64,000 nt of DNA from Corynebacterium aurimucosum ATCC 700975 (GTDB taxonomy: Bacteria; Actinomycetota; Actinomycetes; Mycobacteriales; Mycobacteriaceae). The notes under the pieces are model-generated. The model saw only the letters and a list, made by a program, of their open reading frames with translations. It was not told where the DNA came from and ran no database searches. Positions 32,898 to 41,018 of this stretch are shown here, piece after piece. Numbering within the stretch: position 1 is the first letter of the stretch; every line of letters starts with the position of its first letter. The stretch lies in the NCBI RefSeq assembly GCF_000022905.1, contig NC_012590.1:2726190-2790189 (forward strand), in the 5' to 3' direction. Made by a program: the position numbers and the translations under genes.

Positions 32898-33727
32898 TGA
32901 GCCGCTACGAGAAACTTTTCTCCAGCCTCGCCGCCCGCAAGGAAGGGGCATTTGTCCCCTTCATCATGCTGAGCGATCCCAACCCAGACACCGCTCTCGC
33001 CATTGTTCGCGCCGCTGTCGCCGGTGGTGCCGACGCGCTCGAGCTCGGCGTCCCCTTCTCCGATCCGGTCGCCGACGGCCCCACCATTCAGGCCTCCCAT
33101 ATCCGCGCACTTGCAGGCGGCGCGACGGTCGACTCCGCGATCGAACAAATCCGCCGCATCCGAAACGAATTCCCCGACCTACCAATCGGCATGCTCATCT
33201 ACGGAAACGTTCCCTTCACTCGCGGGTTAGAGACCTTCTACTCCGAGTTCCAGGAAGCGGGTGCCGATAGCATCTTGCTTCCCGACGTCCCCGTTCGCGA
33301 AGGCGCACCTTTCGTCGCCGCTGCCGAAAAAGCCGGAATTGACCCAATCTTTATCGCCCCGGCTCAAGCATCTGAACAAACTCTCCAGGGAGTGGCTCAG
33401 TACTCCAAGGGCTATATCTACGCTATCTCGCGCGACGGCGTCACTGGCACCGAGAAGGAGTCGGAAACTCGCGGGCTCGATGAAGTGGTGAATAACGTGA
33501 AGCGCTTCGGTGGAGCGCCGATTCTTCTTGGGTTCGGTATCTCGACGCCTCAGCACGTCGCCGACGCAATCGCCGCCGGCGCAGCTGGTGCAATCACCGG
33601 TTCCGCTTTAACGAAGATTGTCGACGCCCACCTCGACGAAGAAGGCCGCCCCGCCGACGGGCTCGCCGCTGCGGTCACCGGCTTTGTCTCCAAGATGAAG
33701 GCCGCTACCAAACATGCAGAATCCTAA
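32897..33727 (+). CDS. trpA: Tryptophan synthase alpha chain
   Basis: The protein has 276 residues. It has FVPFIMLSDPNPDTAL, LELGVPFSDPVADGPTIQ with the catalytic Glu and the substrate-binding Asp, LLPDVPVREGAPF, and ILLGFGISTPQHVADAIAAGAAGAITGSAL. It splits indole-3-glycerol phosphate and channels indole to TrpB. It is the last gene of the operon. Confidence 0.95.
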   Translation: MSRYEKLFSSLAARKEGAFVPFIMLSDPNPDTALAIVRAAVAGGADALELGVPFSDPVADGPTIQASHIRALAGGATVDSAIEQIRRIRNEFPDLPIGMLIYGNVPFTRGLETFYSEFQEAGADSILLPDVPVREGAPFVAAAEKAGIDPIFIAPAQASEQTLQGVAQYSKGYIYAISRDGVTGTEKESETRGLDEVVNNVKRFGGAPILLGFGISTPQHVADAIAAGAAGAITGSALTKIVDAHLDEEGRPADGLAAAVTGFVSKMKAATKHAES

Positions 33728-34004
33728 ACAAGCTTTCTAGGTACCCTTCTGGACACCTATTCGGGCAACCATGACTAGGAGCGCCCCAGACTAGTCAACT
33801 CACCTCAGCCTCTTTCATCACGTCGTCCGCCGCCGCGCATCGCGATGGAAGGGGCCGTTTCACGTGGAACTACGCACTGTCCGCGTGCGCTAACCTGATG
33901 ACTACCAGCGTCGAAATAGGCAATACCCGTGGAGCCTAATCCATGTCCCTCCAGATGCCTCCTCAATTCCCCGTACGTTCCTAACAACTCCCGACCCTAG
34001 ACCC
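33728..34004. other. Intergenic region after trpA with a weak hairpin and a degenerate parS
   Basis: No convincing gene. A 7-bp stem TGACTAG (33772-33778) / CTAGTCA (33791-33797) has a pyrimidine-rich but not T-rich tail and may end trp transcription. A parS-like site lies at 33854-33869. Confidence 0.5.
33854..33869. other. parS-like site 4 (one core mismatch)
   Basis: CGTTTCACGTGGAACT differs from the 14-bp core at one position (A to G in the right arm). Weaker ParB binding than at the perfect sites is likely. Confidence 0.65.
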
Positions 34005-35028
34005 CTAGAAGGGGATATCCTCGTGCCCACTCGAGTAACGATCTGCTGGGTCCGTCCTGTCGAATATTTCGACCATTTCACCGCCGTCCAGCTCCACCTT
34101 CAAGGCTTTTGCTTCTTCGTGCATCTTCCGACGGTGGGAAATGACATCCTCCGCAATGGTTCGCGCCCACACCTTTGACGCCGGAGCCAGGGGACCAGTT
34201 GCCTCGGTCACCGCCCAGGTTCCGTCCTCAAACAACCACACAACGTCACCGGTAACTGGGTCTAGGATATAGAAGGCCCGCCCATCAGTTTTCATGTTGT
34301 GGTGGTGCTGGCAAAGAGCAACCAAATTGGATGCATGCGTCTGGCCACCATCGGAATAGTTGATCCGATGGTCCAATTGGCAGGTCCATGCAGGACGATT
34401 ACAGCCGGGGGCGCGACACGTGCGTCGCGCCCCTCAACATACTTTCGTGTGGCATCTGAAGGCTGGTAACCCCTGCACGGTTCTGGAGCATCACTAAAGT
34501 CGCGCGTCACTGTCTTCGACGCCGGGACTCCTTCGCCGGTCCATCCATGTCCTTGGACGTAAACTGGGGATCCTTCCACATCCGTGGATTTGTATTCATG
34601 CACGACCACCTTTCCTACCTCAGGTTTAATTTCGCCCGTAATGAGGAGGATCAAGGCATCCGCCATTGAGACGTCGTGCTCTTTAGCGGCCAACTTGATG
34701 GTTTCGTGGATGACGATGCCGACATTGCTGTCTACTTCAAGTTCAATCGAGGCACGCTCTCCACGAGTGAGAAGCGAGTAGCGATTCTTCTTCCGCCTGT
34801 CTCGGAAGGCGATTGAATCATCCAAGACCTTCGCAATGTCACGCACCTTGCGCCGGATCTTATCTGCGGTTGGGAAAAGTTGGTTCGGCTTAGTCGGCGT
34901 TAACCACGCCGCCAATTGACTATCAATCTCGGCAACAACTGATGAAATAGGGTTTCCGAGCTTTGCCATTACTTGATCGATAGCGACCAGGGCCTGCATG
35001 TCAAGCAAGAACTGAGCGTCTTGCAAAG
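34005..35028 (-). pseudogene. DUF222/HNH endonuclease (13E12-type), C-terminal part, frameshifted
   Basis: Reading from the IS border, LQDAQFLLDMQALVAIDQVMAKLG continues into a DUF222-type helical region with SDATRKYVEGRDA. A one-base loss near 34424 then shifts the frame. In the new frame TCRAPGCNRPAWTCQLDHRINYSDGG continues to NLVALCQHHHNMKTDGR, the zinc-cysteine and HNH nuclease motif, and ends at 34005. The gene is thus broken twice: by the IS21 element at its 5' side and by this frameshift. The N-terminal part is at 37675-37950. These proteins are common, often multi-copy, actinobacterial genes of uncertain role. Confidence 0.85.
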
Positions 35029-35171
35029 TGTTGCGACCGGCTATTTGGTAGCAGTGTCGTGACTATCTGGTAGCGCTTCAGTGAGTATCTGGTAGCAGCT
35101 CACGGGGCTCGGGATGATACTTCCGGTAGCCGCACCACTCGGGTGCGGCGCGTACTGGAAGGAGTCCGCTG

Positions 35172-36806
35172 ATGACGGATTACCGTGCGGTGATGACGCT
35201 GCTGATTAGGAAGCGTTCTTACCGCCAGATTGAAGACCAACTCGGGTGCTCGCACCGCGCGATTTCCCGAGCGAACCAAGCGCTGCGAAGCCTTGGCTTG
35301 ACCACTGCCCAGCAGGTCGCGGCGTTGACGAATGACGAGCTGGACGAGATATTCGTTGACAAGCGCAGTAGCGGGCAAGGCGAGTTCGTCCCGATTGACT
35401 TTGACGCGGTCGTCAAAGCACGCACAGGGCGTGTGAAGCAAACACTGCAAGTATTGTGGGCTCGGTACACCACGATCCCCGCCCAGCCGGGTCAGCGTCA
35501 CTACAGCTACGACCGGTTCCGCCAGTTGGTTGCTTCCCATGTCGATGCGGCCGGGCTTACCGCCCGGATCACCCATGCACCAGGGCATACGATGCAGGTG
35601 GATTGGGCGGGGACCAAGATGTGCCTGTACGACCCTGCGGGCACACCGGGTGCGAAAGTCAGCATTTTCGTTGCCGCGCTGCCGTATTCAGGGATGCTGT
35701 TTGCCTGTGCGTGTATTGACCAGCGGCAACAGTCCTGGCTTGATACCCACCGTCAAGCGTTTGACTACTTTGGTGGGGTCTGCCAGGTTGTTGTCCCCGA
35801 TAACGCGTCGACGGCATCAAACGCGATCAGCACTGCCGATAGGAATCGGAAGGTCAACGACACTTACCAGCAGTTCTTGGAGCACTACAACACAGCAGCA
35901 CTTCCTACGCGCGCGCGTCGGCCGAAGGATAAAGCGAATGTGGAAGCTGCGGTAAAGATCGTCACACACAAAGTCATCCACGCCCTTGAAGGCCACCAGT
36001 GTGTTGACTTGGACGAGCTCAACGGAAAGATTGTGGACTTAGTCGATGCAATCAACAGGTCCGTGCCGTTTCGCAGTCAGCACATCAGCCGCAGGGATCT
36101 CTTCGAAGAACACGAGCAGCATCTCCTTGCTGACCTGCCGACAACCCCATGGCAGCACACCGAGTGGAAGCGCGCGAAAGTGGCCCCTGATTTCCATATC
36201 ACGGTTGCAACGGTGCGCTACTCCGTCCCGCATCAGCTTGTTGGCCGCACTGTCGATGTGCGCATCACAGGCCAGGTCTTGACCGTCTTTGATCAGGGGA
36301 CGACCGTGGCAACCCACCAGGTTTCGCATAAGCGTGGGGCCTATGTCACTGACTATGAGCACATTCCATCTGGAATGGACTCCACCCGTGGACTGTGGAC
36401 TAGTGACTACTTTTATCGCGAAGCCAGCAAAACCGGCCCGGCAACACGCAAGGTCATCGAAGAACTCATCGCGGCGAAAGCCATCCCGGCCCAGGCGTAC
36501 CAGTCTTGCCGAAATGTGCTTTCGATGGGCAAACACGGCAACAAACCAATCCTGGAAGAGGCATGCCAGCGCCTGACCGCCAACGACGGCAGCCGACGGG
36601 CGGTGTCATATACCGCAGTCAAAAACATGATGGCCGCCATACGCAAAGAACACGCCACCCGGCCCCGCGGATTAGACCAAGCCCCGCGCAGCACCACAAC
36701 CAACCAGCCCACCGCCCCTGTAGTCACCGACCGGGATACCACCGGCGCGTTTCTCGGCGGTGCAGAACAGTTCAGCATGGACAACCTCGCAAAGAAAGGA
36801 AACTAA
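35172..36806 (+). CDS. istA: IS21-family transposase IstA
   Basis: The protein has 544 residues: an N-terminal helix-turn-helix (LLIRKRSYRQIEDQLGCSHRAISRANQAL), then a DDE integrase core (HTMQVDWAGTKMCLYD with the first Asp; CQVVVPDNAS with the second; KDKANVEAAVKIV with the Glu). It carries out strand transfer of the element. An AAGGAG site precedes the ATG at 35172. Confidence 0.94.
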   Translation: MTDYRAVMTLLIRKRSYRQIEDQLGCSHRAISRANQALRSLGLTTAQQVAALTNDELDEIFVDKRSSGQGEFVPIDFDAVVKARTGRVKQTLQVLWARYTTIPAQPGQRHYSYDRFRQLVASHVDAAGLTARITHAPGHTMQVDWAGTKMCLYDPAGTPGAKVSIFVAALPYSGMLFACACIDQRQQSWLDTHRQAFDYFGGVCQVVVPDNASTASNAISTADRNRKVNDTYQQFLEHYNTAALPTRARRPKDKANVEAAVKIVTHKVIHALEGHQCVDLDELNGKIVDLVDAINRSVPFRSQHISRRDLFEEHEQHLLADLPTTPWQHTEWKRAKVAPDFHITVATVRYSVPHQLVGRTVDVRITGQVLTVFDQGTTVATHQVSHKRGAYVTDYEHIPSGMDSTRGLWTSDYFYREASKTGPATRKVIEELIAAKAIPAQAYQSCRNVLSMGKHGNKPILEEACQRLTANDGSRRAVSYTAVKNMMAAIRKEHATRPRGLDQAPRSTTTNQPTAPVVTDRDTTGAFLGGAEQFSMDNLAKKGN

Positions 36807-36811
36807 ACCCC

Positions 36812-37579
36812 TTGTCATCACCAACCCCGCCAACAGATCGCTTCCTTGACGAATCCGTCCTGCCCGACTTCACCGCGCTGCGGATGACAGCCTTCGGCAG
36901 AAGCGTCATCGACATCGCCAACGATCCCGCATTCGACACATGGACGTTTTCCCAAAAGGTGCTCTACGCACTCGATAAAGAAGTCGCGGCCAGGCGTGAA
37001 CGACGCATCAACAAACTGCTGAAAGCATCCCGATCGCCAAACCTTGATGCTTGCCTTGAAAACGTGGTCTGCACACCTGACCGCAACATCAACCCCGAGC
37101 AAGTCAGCAGACTCGCTCACGGACAATGGTGCCACCTGGGCCAAAACATTGTCATCCTGGGCAAATCCTCAGTCGGCAAAACCTACCTCGCCCAAGCCCT
37201 GATCACAGCAGCATGCCGCAACGACTACTCAGCACGGTTCTACCGCACCGACATGCTCGCCGCCGAACTAGCAGTCCTCCAACCCGATGACCCCGCACGA
37301 CTGAAGTTCATCCAGCACCTCCACGACGTCGACGTCCTGGTCCTCGATGACTTCCTGACCACACCTGTTGATGCCGCAACCGCGCACCAACTTCTCAACA
37401 TCCTCGCCGGGCGTGAAGGCAAAGTCTCAACGATAGTGACCTCACAATTCACCCCACTGGAGTGGTACAAGTCCATCCCCGACGCCGTGATCTCCGAGTC
37501 AATCCTCAACCGACTCGTCTCCGGCGCCGAGATCATCACACTCGAAGGACCAAACATGCGCCTGAACACCAACGCATAA
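36812..37579 (+). CDS. istB: IS21-family helper ATPase IstB
   Basis: This AAA+ ATPase has 255 residues with Walker A in NIVILGKSSVGKTYLAQAL and Walker B in VDVLVLDDFLTTPV. The C-terminal part has SQFTPLEWYKSIPDAVISESILNRLVSGAEIITL. IstB assembles on target DNA and directs IstA. The TTG at 36812 is chosen because homology (SSPTPPTDRF) begins there and AAAGAAAGG lies just upstream. It starts 5 bases after the istA stop. Confidence 0.9.
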   Translation: MSSPTPPTDRFLDESVLPDFTALRMTAFGRSVIDIANDPAFDTWTFSQKVLYALDKEVAARRERRINKLLKASRSPNLDACLENVVCTPDRNINPEQVSRLAHGQWCHLGQNIVILGKSSVGKTYLAQALITAACRNDYSARFYRTDMLAAELAVLQPDDPARLKFIQHLHDVDVLVLDDFLTTPVDAATAHQLLNILAGREGKVSTIVTSQFTPLEWYKSIPDAVISESILNRLVSGAEIITLEGPNMRLNTNA

Positions 37580-37674
37580 CCACCAACAACGCCTGAGTGA
37601 GACACCGCTACCGGATACTCACTCAGGCGCTACCAGATACTCACCACACCGCTACCATTTCAGTCTTCTGAACA

Positions 37675-37950
37675 CAAAGCCTTTACCTTCGGCAACTCAT
37701 TGAGACGAATGAGTCCCATAACATTCCGCGCCACATGGGCAAGAGACTTTCCTGTCTTTTGCCCAATGCGCATAAAGGCAGTATCTGAGTCTGCATCGAG
37801 CGGTGGTTGGACACTGGACCAAAACTCGTACTCTATTCTCCGCATCAGTTGGCCTGCCTTGCAATCAGGATCGTGCGGGTTTGAGTGAGAGAAGTACGCG
37901 GTAGGTATTGACGTTGAAGAGTTTGTTGTGGTTCCCATGGGTAGTTGCAC
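37675..37950 (-). pseudogene. DUF222/HNH endonuclease, N-terminal part cut off by IS21
   Basis: The first ~92 residues (GTG start; IEYEFWSSVQPPLDADSDTAFMRIGQKTGKSLAHVARNVMGLIRLNELPKVKAL) run into the IS, where the frame adds CSED and stops. The sequence continues after the element at 35028, as shown by the restored KALQDAQ junction. Confidence 0.85.
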
Positions 37951-38102
37951 CCCCTAAACTAGCCGAACAATGACGTCCCCACACCCACCTATAGAATACC
38001 TGTTCGAACGAGAGCACGCAAGGGTTAACTAAAATCTTTCCACCGAGGGCGCCCCAGTCACGGACGGCGATTGCGCAACTAGTGAAGGAACTTGTTCGGG
38101 CA

Positions 38103-38190
38103 TAAAAAAATCCCCCTCCCAGAGCCCGCCTTCCAGAAGGTTGGTCTAGGTAAATAGACCACCGAAGTGAAGCGGACTAGGGGAGAGGGA
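38103..38190 (-). terminator. Structured terminator of the dicarboxylate/amino-acid symporter gene
   Basis: On the minus strand TCCCTCTCCCC pairs with GGGAGGGGGA, followed by TTTTTTT. The enclosed region holds a perfect inner hairpin GGTCTA/TAGACC. The stem-plus-T-run is a clear terminator. The large branched loop is unusual and might be a stable RNA end. The rest of the 37951-38214 gap shows nothing gene-like. Confidence 0.75.
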
Positions 38191-38199
38191 AGCTATCAG

Positions 38200-38215
38200 C
38201 GTTTCACGTGAAACT
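38200..38215. other. parS site 5
   Basis: CGTTTCACGTGAAACT has a perfect 14-bp core. Its last base is also the first base of the symporter stop codon (38215-38217). Confidence 0.9.
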
Positions 38216-39450
38216 TAGGGTGTGGCGGCCTCCTCGTTGGCGGCAGAGGAATCAACTTCAGCTTCCAAGCCTTCGATCTTGTCCCGTGCGAAGCGGTCAA
38301 CGATCATCGCAATAGCGCCGTCGCCAGTAACGTTCGCAGCAGTACCAACAGAGTCGATGGCAATGTAGGCAGCAATCATCAATGCCACCATCGAATCATC
38401 GAAGCCCATATTGGCCTGCAACAGACCCACAGCGACCATCACAGCACCACCCGGAACGCCAGGGGCAGCGATCATCATAATGCCAAGAAGAAGAATGAAT
38501 CCGAGAGCCTTACCCAAATCAGCTTCCATACCGTCAGCCATGAACACGATCGCAAAGGCATATAGAGTCAGCTTGATCATCGAACCGGAGAGGTGAATGG
38601 TCGCGCAAAGGGGGATAACGAAGCCAGCAACAGGCTTGGAAATCCCATTCTTCAAAGTGGCACCCAAGGTAACCGGAATAGTAGCCGCCGAGGAGGATGT
38701 ACCCAGCGCCGTGAAGTAGGCCGGTGCCATGTTCTTCAAAGCGCTGAACGGATTCTTACCTGCAATGGCACCAGCAATGACGTATTGGAGCACAAGGTAA
38801 ACCAAGGTCATCACAACTGCGAGCAAAAGTACCTTCGTGAAGGCGATCAGAACCGTGCCGATGTTTCCGTTCATGCCCAGCGAGAGGAACATACCGAAAA
38901 TGTAGATCGGCAGAAGTGGGATAACGAAGCCCCAGATCACCTTGATAACAACGTTTTCGAATTCCTTGGTAATCGCATAGAGATTGTCGGATTTCACAGT
39001 GGTCATGGCCACGCCAATGCAGAAGGACAGAAGTAGGGCCGTCATCACCTCAAATGGTGCTGGCATCTCAACAGTGAAATAGGGCTCGAGTGCACCAGCA
39101 TCGATGTCGGATACCTCGGTATTGAGCGTTTGTCCAGCCAGCAAAGTGGGGTACAGGGCCTGGGTCAGACCATACGCAACAAGGCCCGCCACGATGGTTG
39201 AGCCATAGGCAATTCCCGCAGTGATGCCCAGCCACTTGCCGGCGCCCCGCCCGAGGCCGGCAATTGCCGGAGCCACGAGCGCAAGAATAAGAATGGGGAT
39301 GAAGAAGCCGAGGAAGTTTGAGAACAGGCCGTTATATGTGGCAAAAGCCCTGCCAAACCACTCTGGGGCAAACTGGCTAACGATGATGCCCAAAACTATC
39401 GCGACGATAATCTTGAACAGCAGAGAGTTGAGAACACTCTTGAATGTCAT
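38215..39450 (-). CDS. Dicarboxylate/amino acid:cation symporter (DAACS/GltP-DctA family)
   Basis: The protein has 411 residues and multiple membrane helices. Family signatures are GTSSSAATIPVTL (serine-rich re-entrant loop), IPLCATIHLSGSMIK and APGVPGGAVMVAVGLL, with the late IAAYIAIDSVGTAANVTGDGAIAMIVDRF cation/substrate site. It should import glutamate, aspartate or C4-dicarboxylates with Na+ or H+. The ATG at 39450 (MTFKSVLNSLLF) is used; the much longer frame to 39906 lacks homology. Confidence 0.87.
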   Translation of the reverse strand: MTFKSVLNSLLFKIIVAIVLGIIVSQFAPEWFGRAFATYNGLFSNFLGFFIPILILALVAPAIAGLGRGAGKWLGITAGIAYGSTIVAGLVAYGLTQALYPTLLAGQTLNTEVSDIDAGALEPYFTVEMPAPFEVMTALLLSFCIGVAMTTVKSDNLYAITKEFENVVIKVIWGFVIPLLPIYIFGMFLSLGMNGNIGTVLIAFTKVLLLAVVMTLVYLVLQYVIAGAIAGKNPFSALKNMAPAYFTALGTSSSAATIPVTLGATLKNGISKPVAGFVIPLCATIHLSGSMIKLTLYAFAIVFMADGMEADLGKALGFILLLGIMMIAAPGVPGGAVMVAVGLLQANMGFDDSMVALMIAAYIAIDSVGTAANVTGDGAIAMIVDRFARDKIEGLEAEVDSSAANEEAATP

Positions 39451-39607
39451 GATTGAGTCTTTTCTATGGTTGATACCACGTCGATGTTCGCGCCCGATGA
39501 TAAATGCTTTAATATCTACCAAGCGACACGAAATGTATATTACAGCAGGATGCGAATAATTTGAACCAGCTTTCTCGCCAGCTAGGAAGCGGGATAGACT
39601 AAAGGGC

Positions 39608-40072
39608 ATGCTCGTAGTCGGAATCATTTTCCTCATCTTGGCCGCGGTCCTTATTGTCGTCGGCGGCCTTGCCACGCTCCGCAAGCTTCCTGGAAATAGC
39701 GTCGTTGGTTTACGCTTGGCGGAGATCCGCAAATCTAAAGAAGCCTGGGATAACGCCCACGCTGTCGCGGGCCCGTTCTGGTTCCTGGGCGGTATCGCTT
39801 TAATATTCGGTGGCATCATCGCACTGCGCGCGGAGGGATGGATGTGGCTTATCCCCGCGCTCACCTTCGTCGTCGCAGTCCTCGCGCTGTCCATCGGTTC
39901 AAACATGGGCGCCCGCGCCTCCTACCTGTGGAACCAAGCCCACAAAGAGGAAGAAGGCTGCGGTGATTCCTGCAACTGCGGCAATGGCGGGTGCGGGGGA
40001 GAAGCGCCGACTGTAGACGTCTCCGCGGCCCGCGCAGCCGCGGAACGCGCCGATAACATGAACAAGAATTAG
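39608..40072 (+). CDS. SdpI-family membrane protein with cysteine-rich tail
   Basis: The protein has 154 residues with three to four hydrophobic helices (VGIIFLILAAVLIVVGGLATL; PFWFLGGIALIFGGIIAL; WLIPALTFVVAVLAL) and the LPGNSVVGLRLAEIRKSKEAWDNAH motif of SdpI/YhfL-like proteins. The cytoplasmic tail GCGDSCNCGNGGCGGE has five cysteines in a short glycine-rich stretch, suggesting metal binding. SdpI in Bacillus gives immunity to a peptide toxin; the role here is unknown. Confidence 0.75.
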   Translation: MLVVGIIFLILAAVLIVVGGLATLRKLPGNSVVGLRLAEIRKSKEAWDNAHAVAGPFWFLGGIALIFGGIIALRAEGWMWLIPALTFVVAVLALSIGSNMGARASYLWNQAHKEEEGCGDSCNCGNGGCGGEAPTVDVSAARAAAERADNMNKN

Positions 40073-40154
40073 AGCTCCCTTTAAAGCACAGTGACGTAAT
40101 CTATCGTTGTATTCCTATCTAAAACCGTTTCGTCACATTCAAATAAATACGTTA

Positions 40155-40197
40155 CTCCGCCAACCATGGGAACCCCCACCATGGGCGGAGCCATTTT
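40155..40197 (+). terminator. Rho-independent terminator
   Basis: CTCCGCC (40155-40161) pairs with GGCGGAG (40184-40190), with CCATGG-containing sequence inside, followed by CCATTTTTCTTT. It lies 80 bases past the SdpI-family gene. Confidence 0.8.
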
Positions 40198-40295
40198 TCT
40201 TTATCCTGTGCCCACACTGAGAAGTGTGCACCAACACTATGGGAGAACGGGGCGGCGCCGTGACAAGACACGATCACCGGCGCACCATGGATCCC

Positions 40296-40520
40296 ATGAA
40301 CAGAGTTGCAAACATCCGCACGTTTCGAATCATCGCTGCCGCCGCGCTCAGCCTCAGCATTCTAGGGGCAGGAGCTACTTATGCTCTTGCTAGCGATACC
40401 CGCACCGGGCACACAGTAGCCGGAACAATCTATAACGACGTCGGCACAAACTACGGTGCCTATGACTTCAGCGGCAGTAGGGAAGAAGAGCTACCCGTGT
40501 GGGACGGCAAACTCAGCTAG
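40296..40520 (+). CDS. Small secreted or membrane-anchored hypothetical protein
   Basis: From the ATG at 40296 there are 74 residues: MNRVANIRTFRIIAAAALSL begins an N-terminal signal/anchor helix, with ASA-type cleavage possible after YALA. The rest is short and hydrophilic, ending EEELPVWDGKLS. A start at 40224 or 40287 is also possible. I recognise no family. It precedes a Rieske lipoprotein gene by 51 bases and could be co-transcribed. Confidence 0.55.
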   Translation: MNRVANIRTFRIIAAAALSLSILGAGATYALASDTRTGHTVAGTIYNDVGTNYGAYDFSGSREEELPVWDGKLS

Positions 40521-40571
40521 CAGCCCATCATCCTACAGAACGCACTCGATCAATCAGATAGAGTAATCAAC

Positions 40572-40943
40572 ATGACTACATGTTCACGCCGTCTCTTCCT
40601 GCTTGGTACCGCCACCACCTTTGCCGGGGTTTACCTCGCCGCTTGCGGCAAGGAGCCTTCCGCAGAGATCGCTGCGACAGAAATCCCCGTCGGCTCAGCC
40701 ATCATTGTGGACAAAGTGATTTTCGCTCAACCCACAGAAGGGGAGTTCAAGGCATACTCGCAGACCTGCCCACACCAGGGCTCCCTCATTACGAAAATTG
40801 AGGGAATGACTGCCACCTGCACTAGCCACTACTCCAGCTTTGACCTCAGTAGTGGTGAAGTCACCGGCGGACCCAGCCCCAAACCGCTTACAGAGTATGG
40901 CGTAGAAAACAACGGGGGAACAATCAAGAACGTCTCCGCCTAA
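40572..40943 (+). CDS. Rieske [2Fe-2S] lipoprotein with Tat-like signal
   Basis: The protein has 123 residues. The N-terminus CSRRLFLLGTATTFAGVYLAACG combines a twin-arginine motif and a lipobox (LAAC). The cluster motifs are CPHQG (~68-72) and CTSHYSSFD (~88-96), the CxH...CxxH pattern of Rieske domains. It is probably exported folded and anchored outside the membrane, serving electron transfer. No partner oxidoreductase is next to it, so the partner is unknown. Confidence 0.82.
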   Translation: MTTCSRRLFLLGTATTFAGVYLAACGKEPSAEIAATEIPVGSAIIVDKVIFAQPTEGEFKAYSQTCPHQGSLITKIEGMTATCTSHYSSFDLSSGEVTGGPSPKPLTEYGVENNGGTIKNVSA

Positions 40944-40977
40944 AGGAGCTCTCTGGAGACTCAGGGGACTGAAAAGA

Positions 40978-40993
40978 TGTTTCACGTGAAACC
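40978..40993. other. parS site 6
   Basis: TGTTTCACGTGAAACC has a perfect 14-bp core and 15 of 16 matches. It is 25 bases before the start of the SBF-family gene. It is the site nearest to oriC in this window (about 23 kb from the DnaA boxes). Confidence 0.92.
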
Positions 40994-41018
40994 GTGAGGG
41001 GCGTCTAGACTCTCTTCT

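Larger units (their letters stand above)
35029..37674 (+). mobile_element. Complete IS21-family insertion sequence (2646 bp)
   Basis: The ends are TGTTGCGACC (left) and the inverted TGTTCAGAAG (right). Each end carries three copies of a (G)GTATCTGGTAGC-type repeat: left near 35039-35052, 35059-35074 and 35081-35096; right at 37607-37622, 37629-37644 and near 37651. CAAAG is duplicated on both sides (35024-35028 and 37675-37679), a 5-bp target duplication. Joining the flanks through one CAAAG restores an open frame (VKALQDAQF) of the HNH gene, which confirms the borders. istA and istB are intact, so the element looks recent and possibly active. Confidence 0.93.

Noticed and set aside
36506..36811. 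Longer istB starting inside istA
   Set aside because: The 102 extra codons are an out-of-frame reading of istA; IstB similarity starts at the TTG at 36812.
39451..39906. N-terminal extension of the symporter to 39906
   Set aside because: The extra 152 codons are antisense to the SdpI-family gene and lack membrane or family features.
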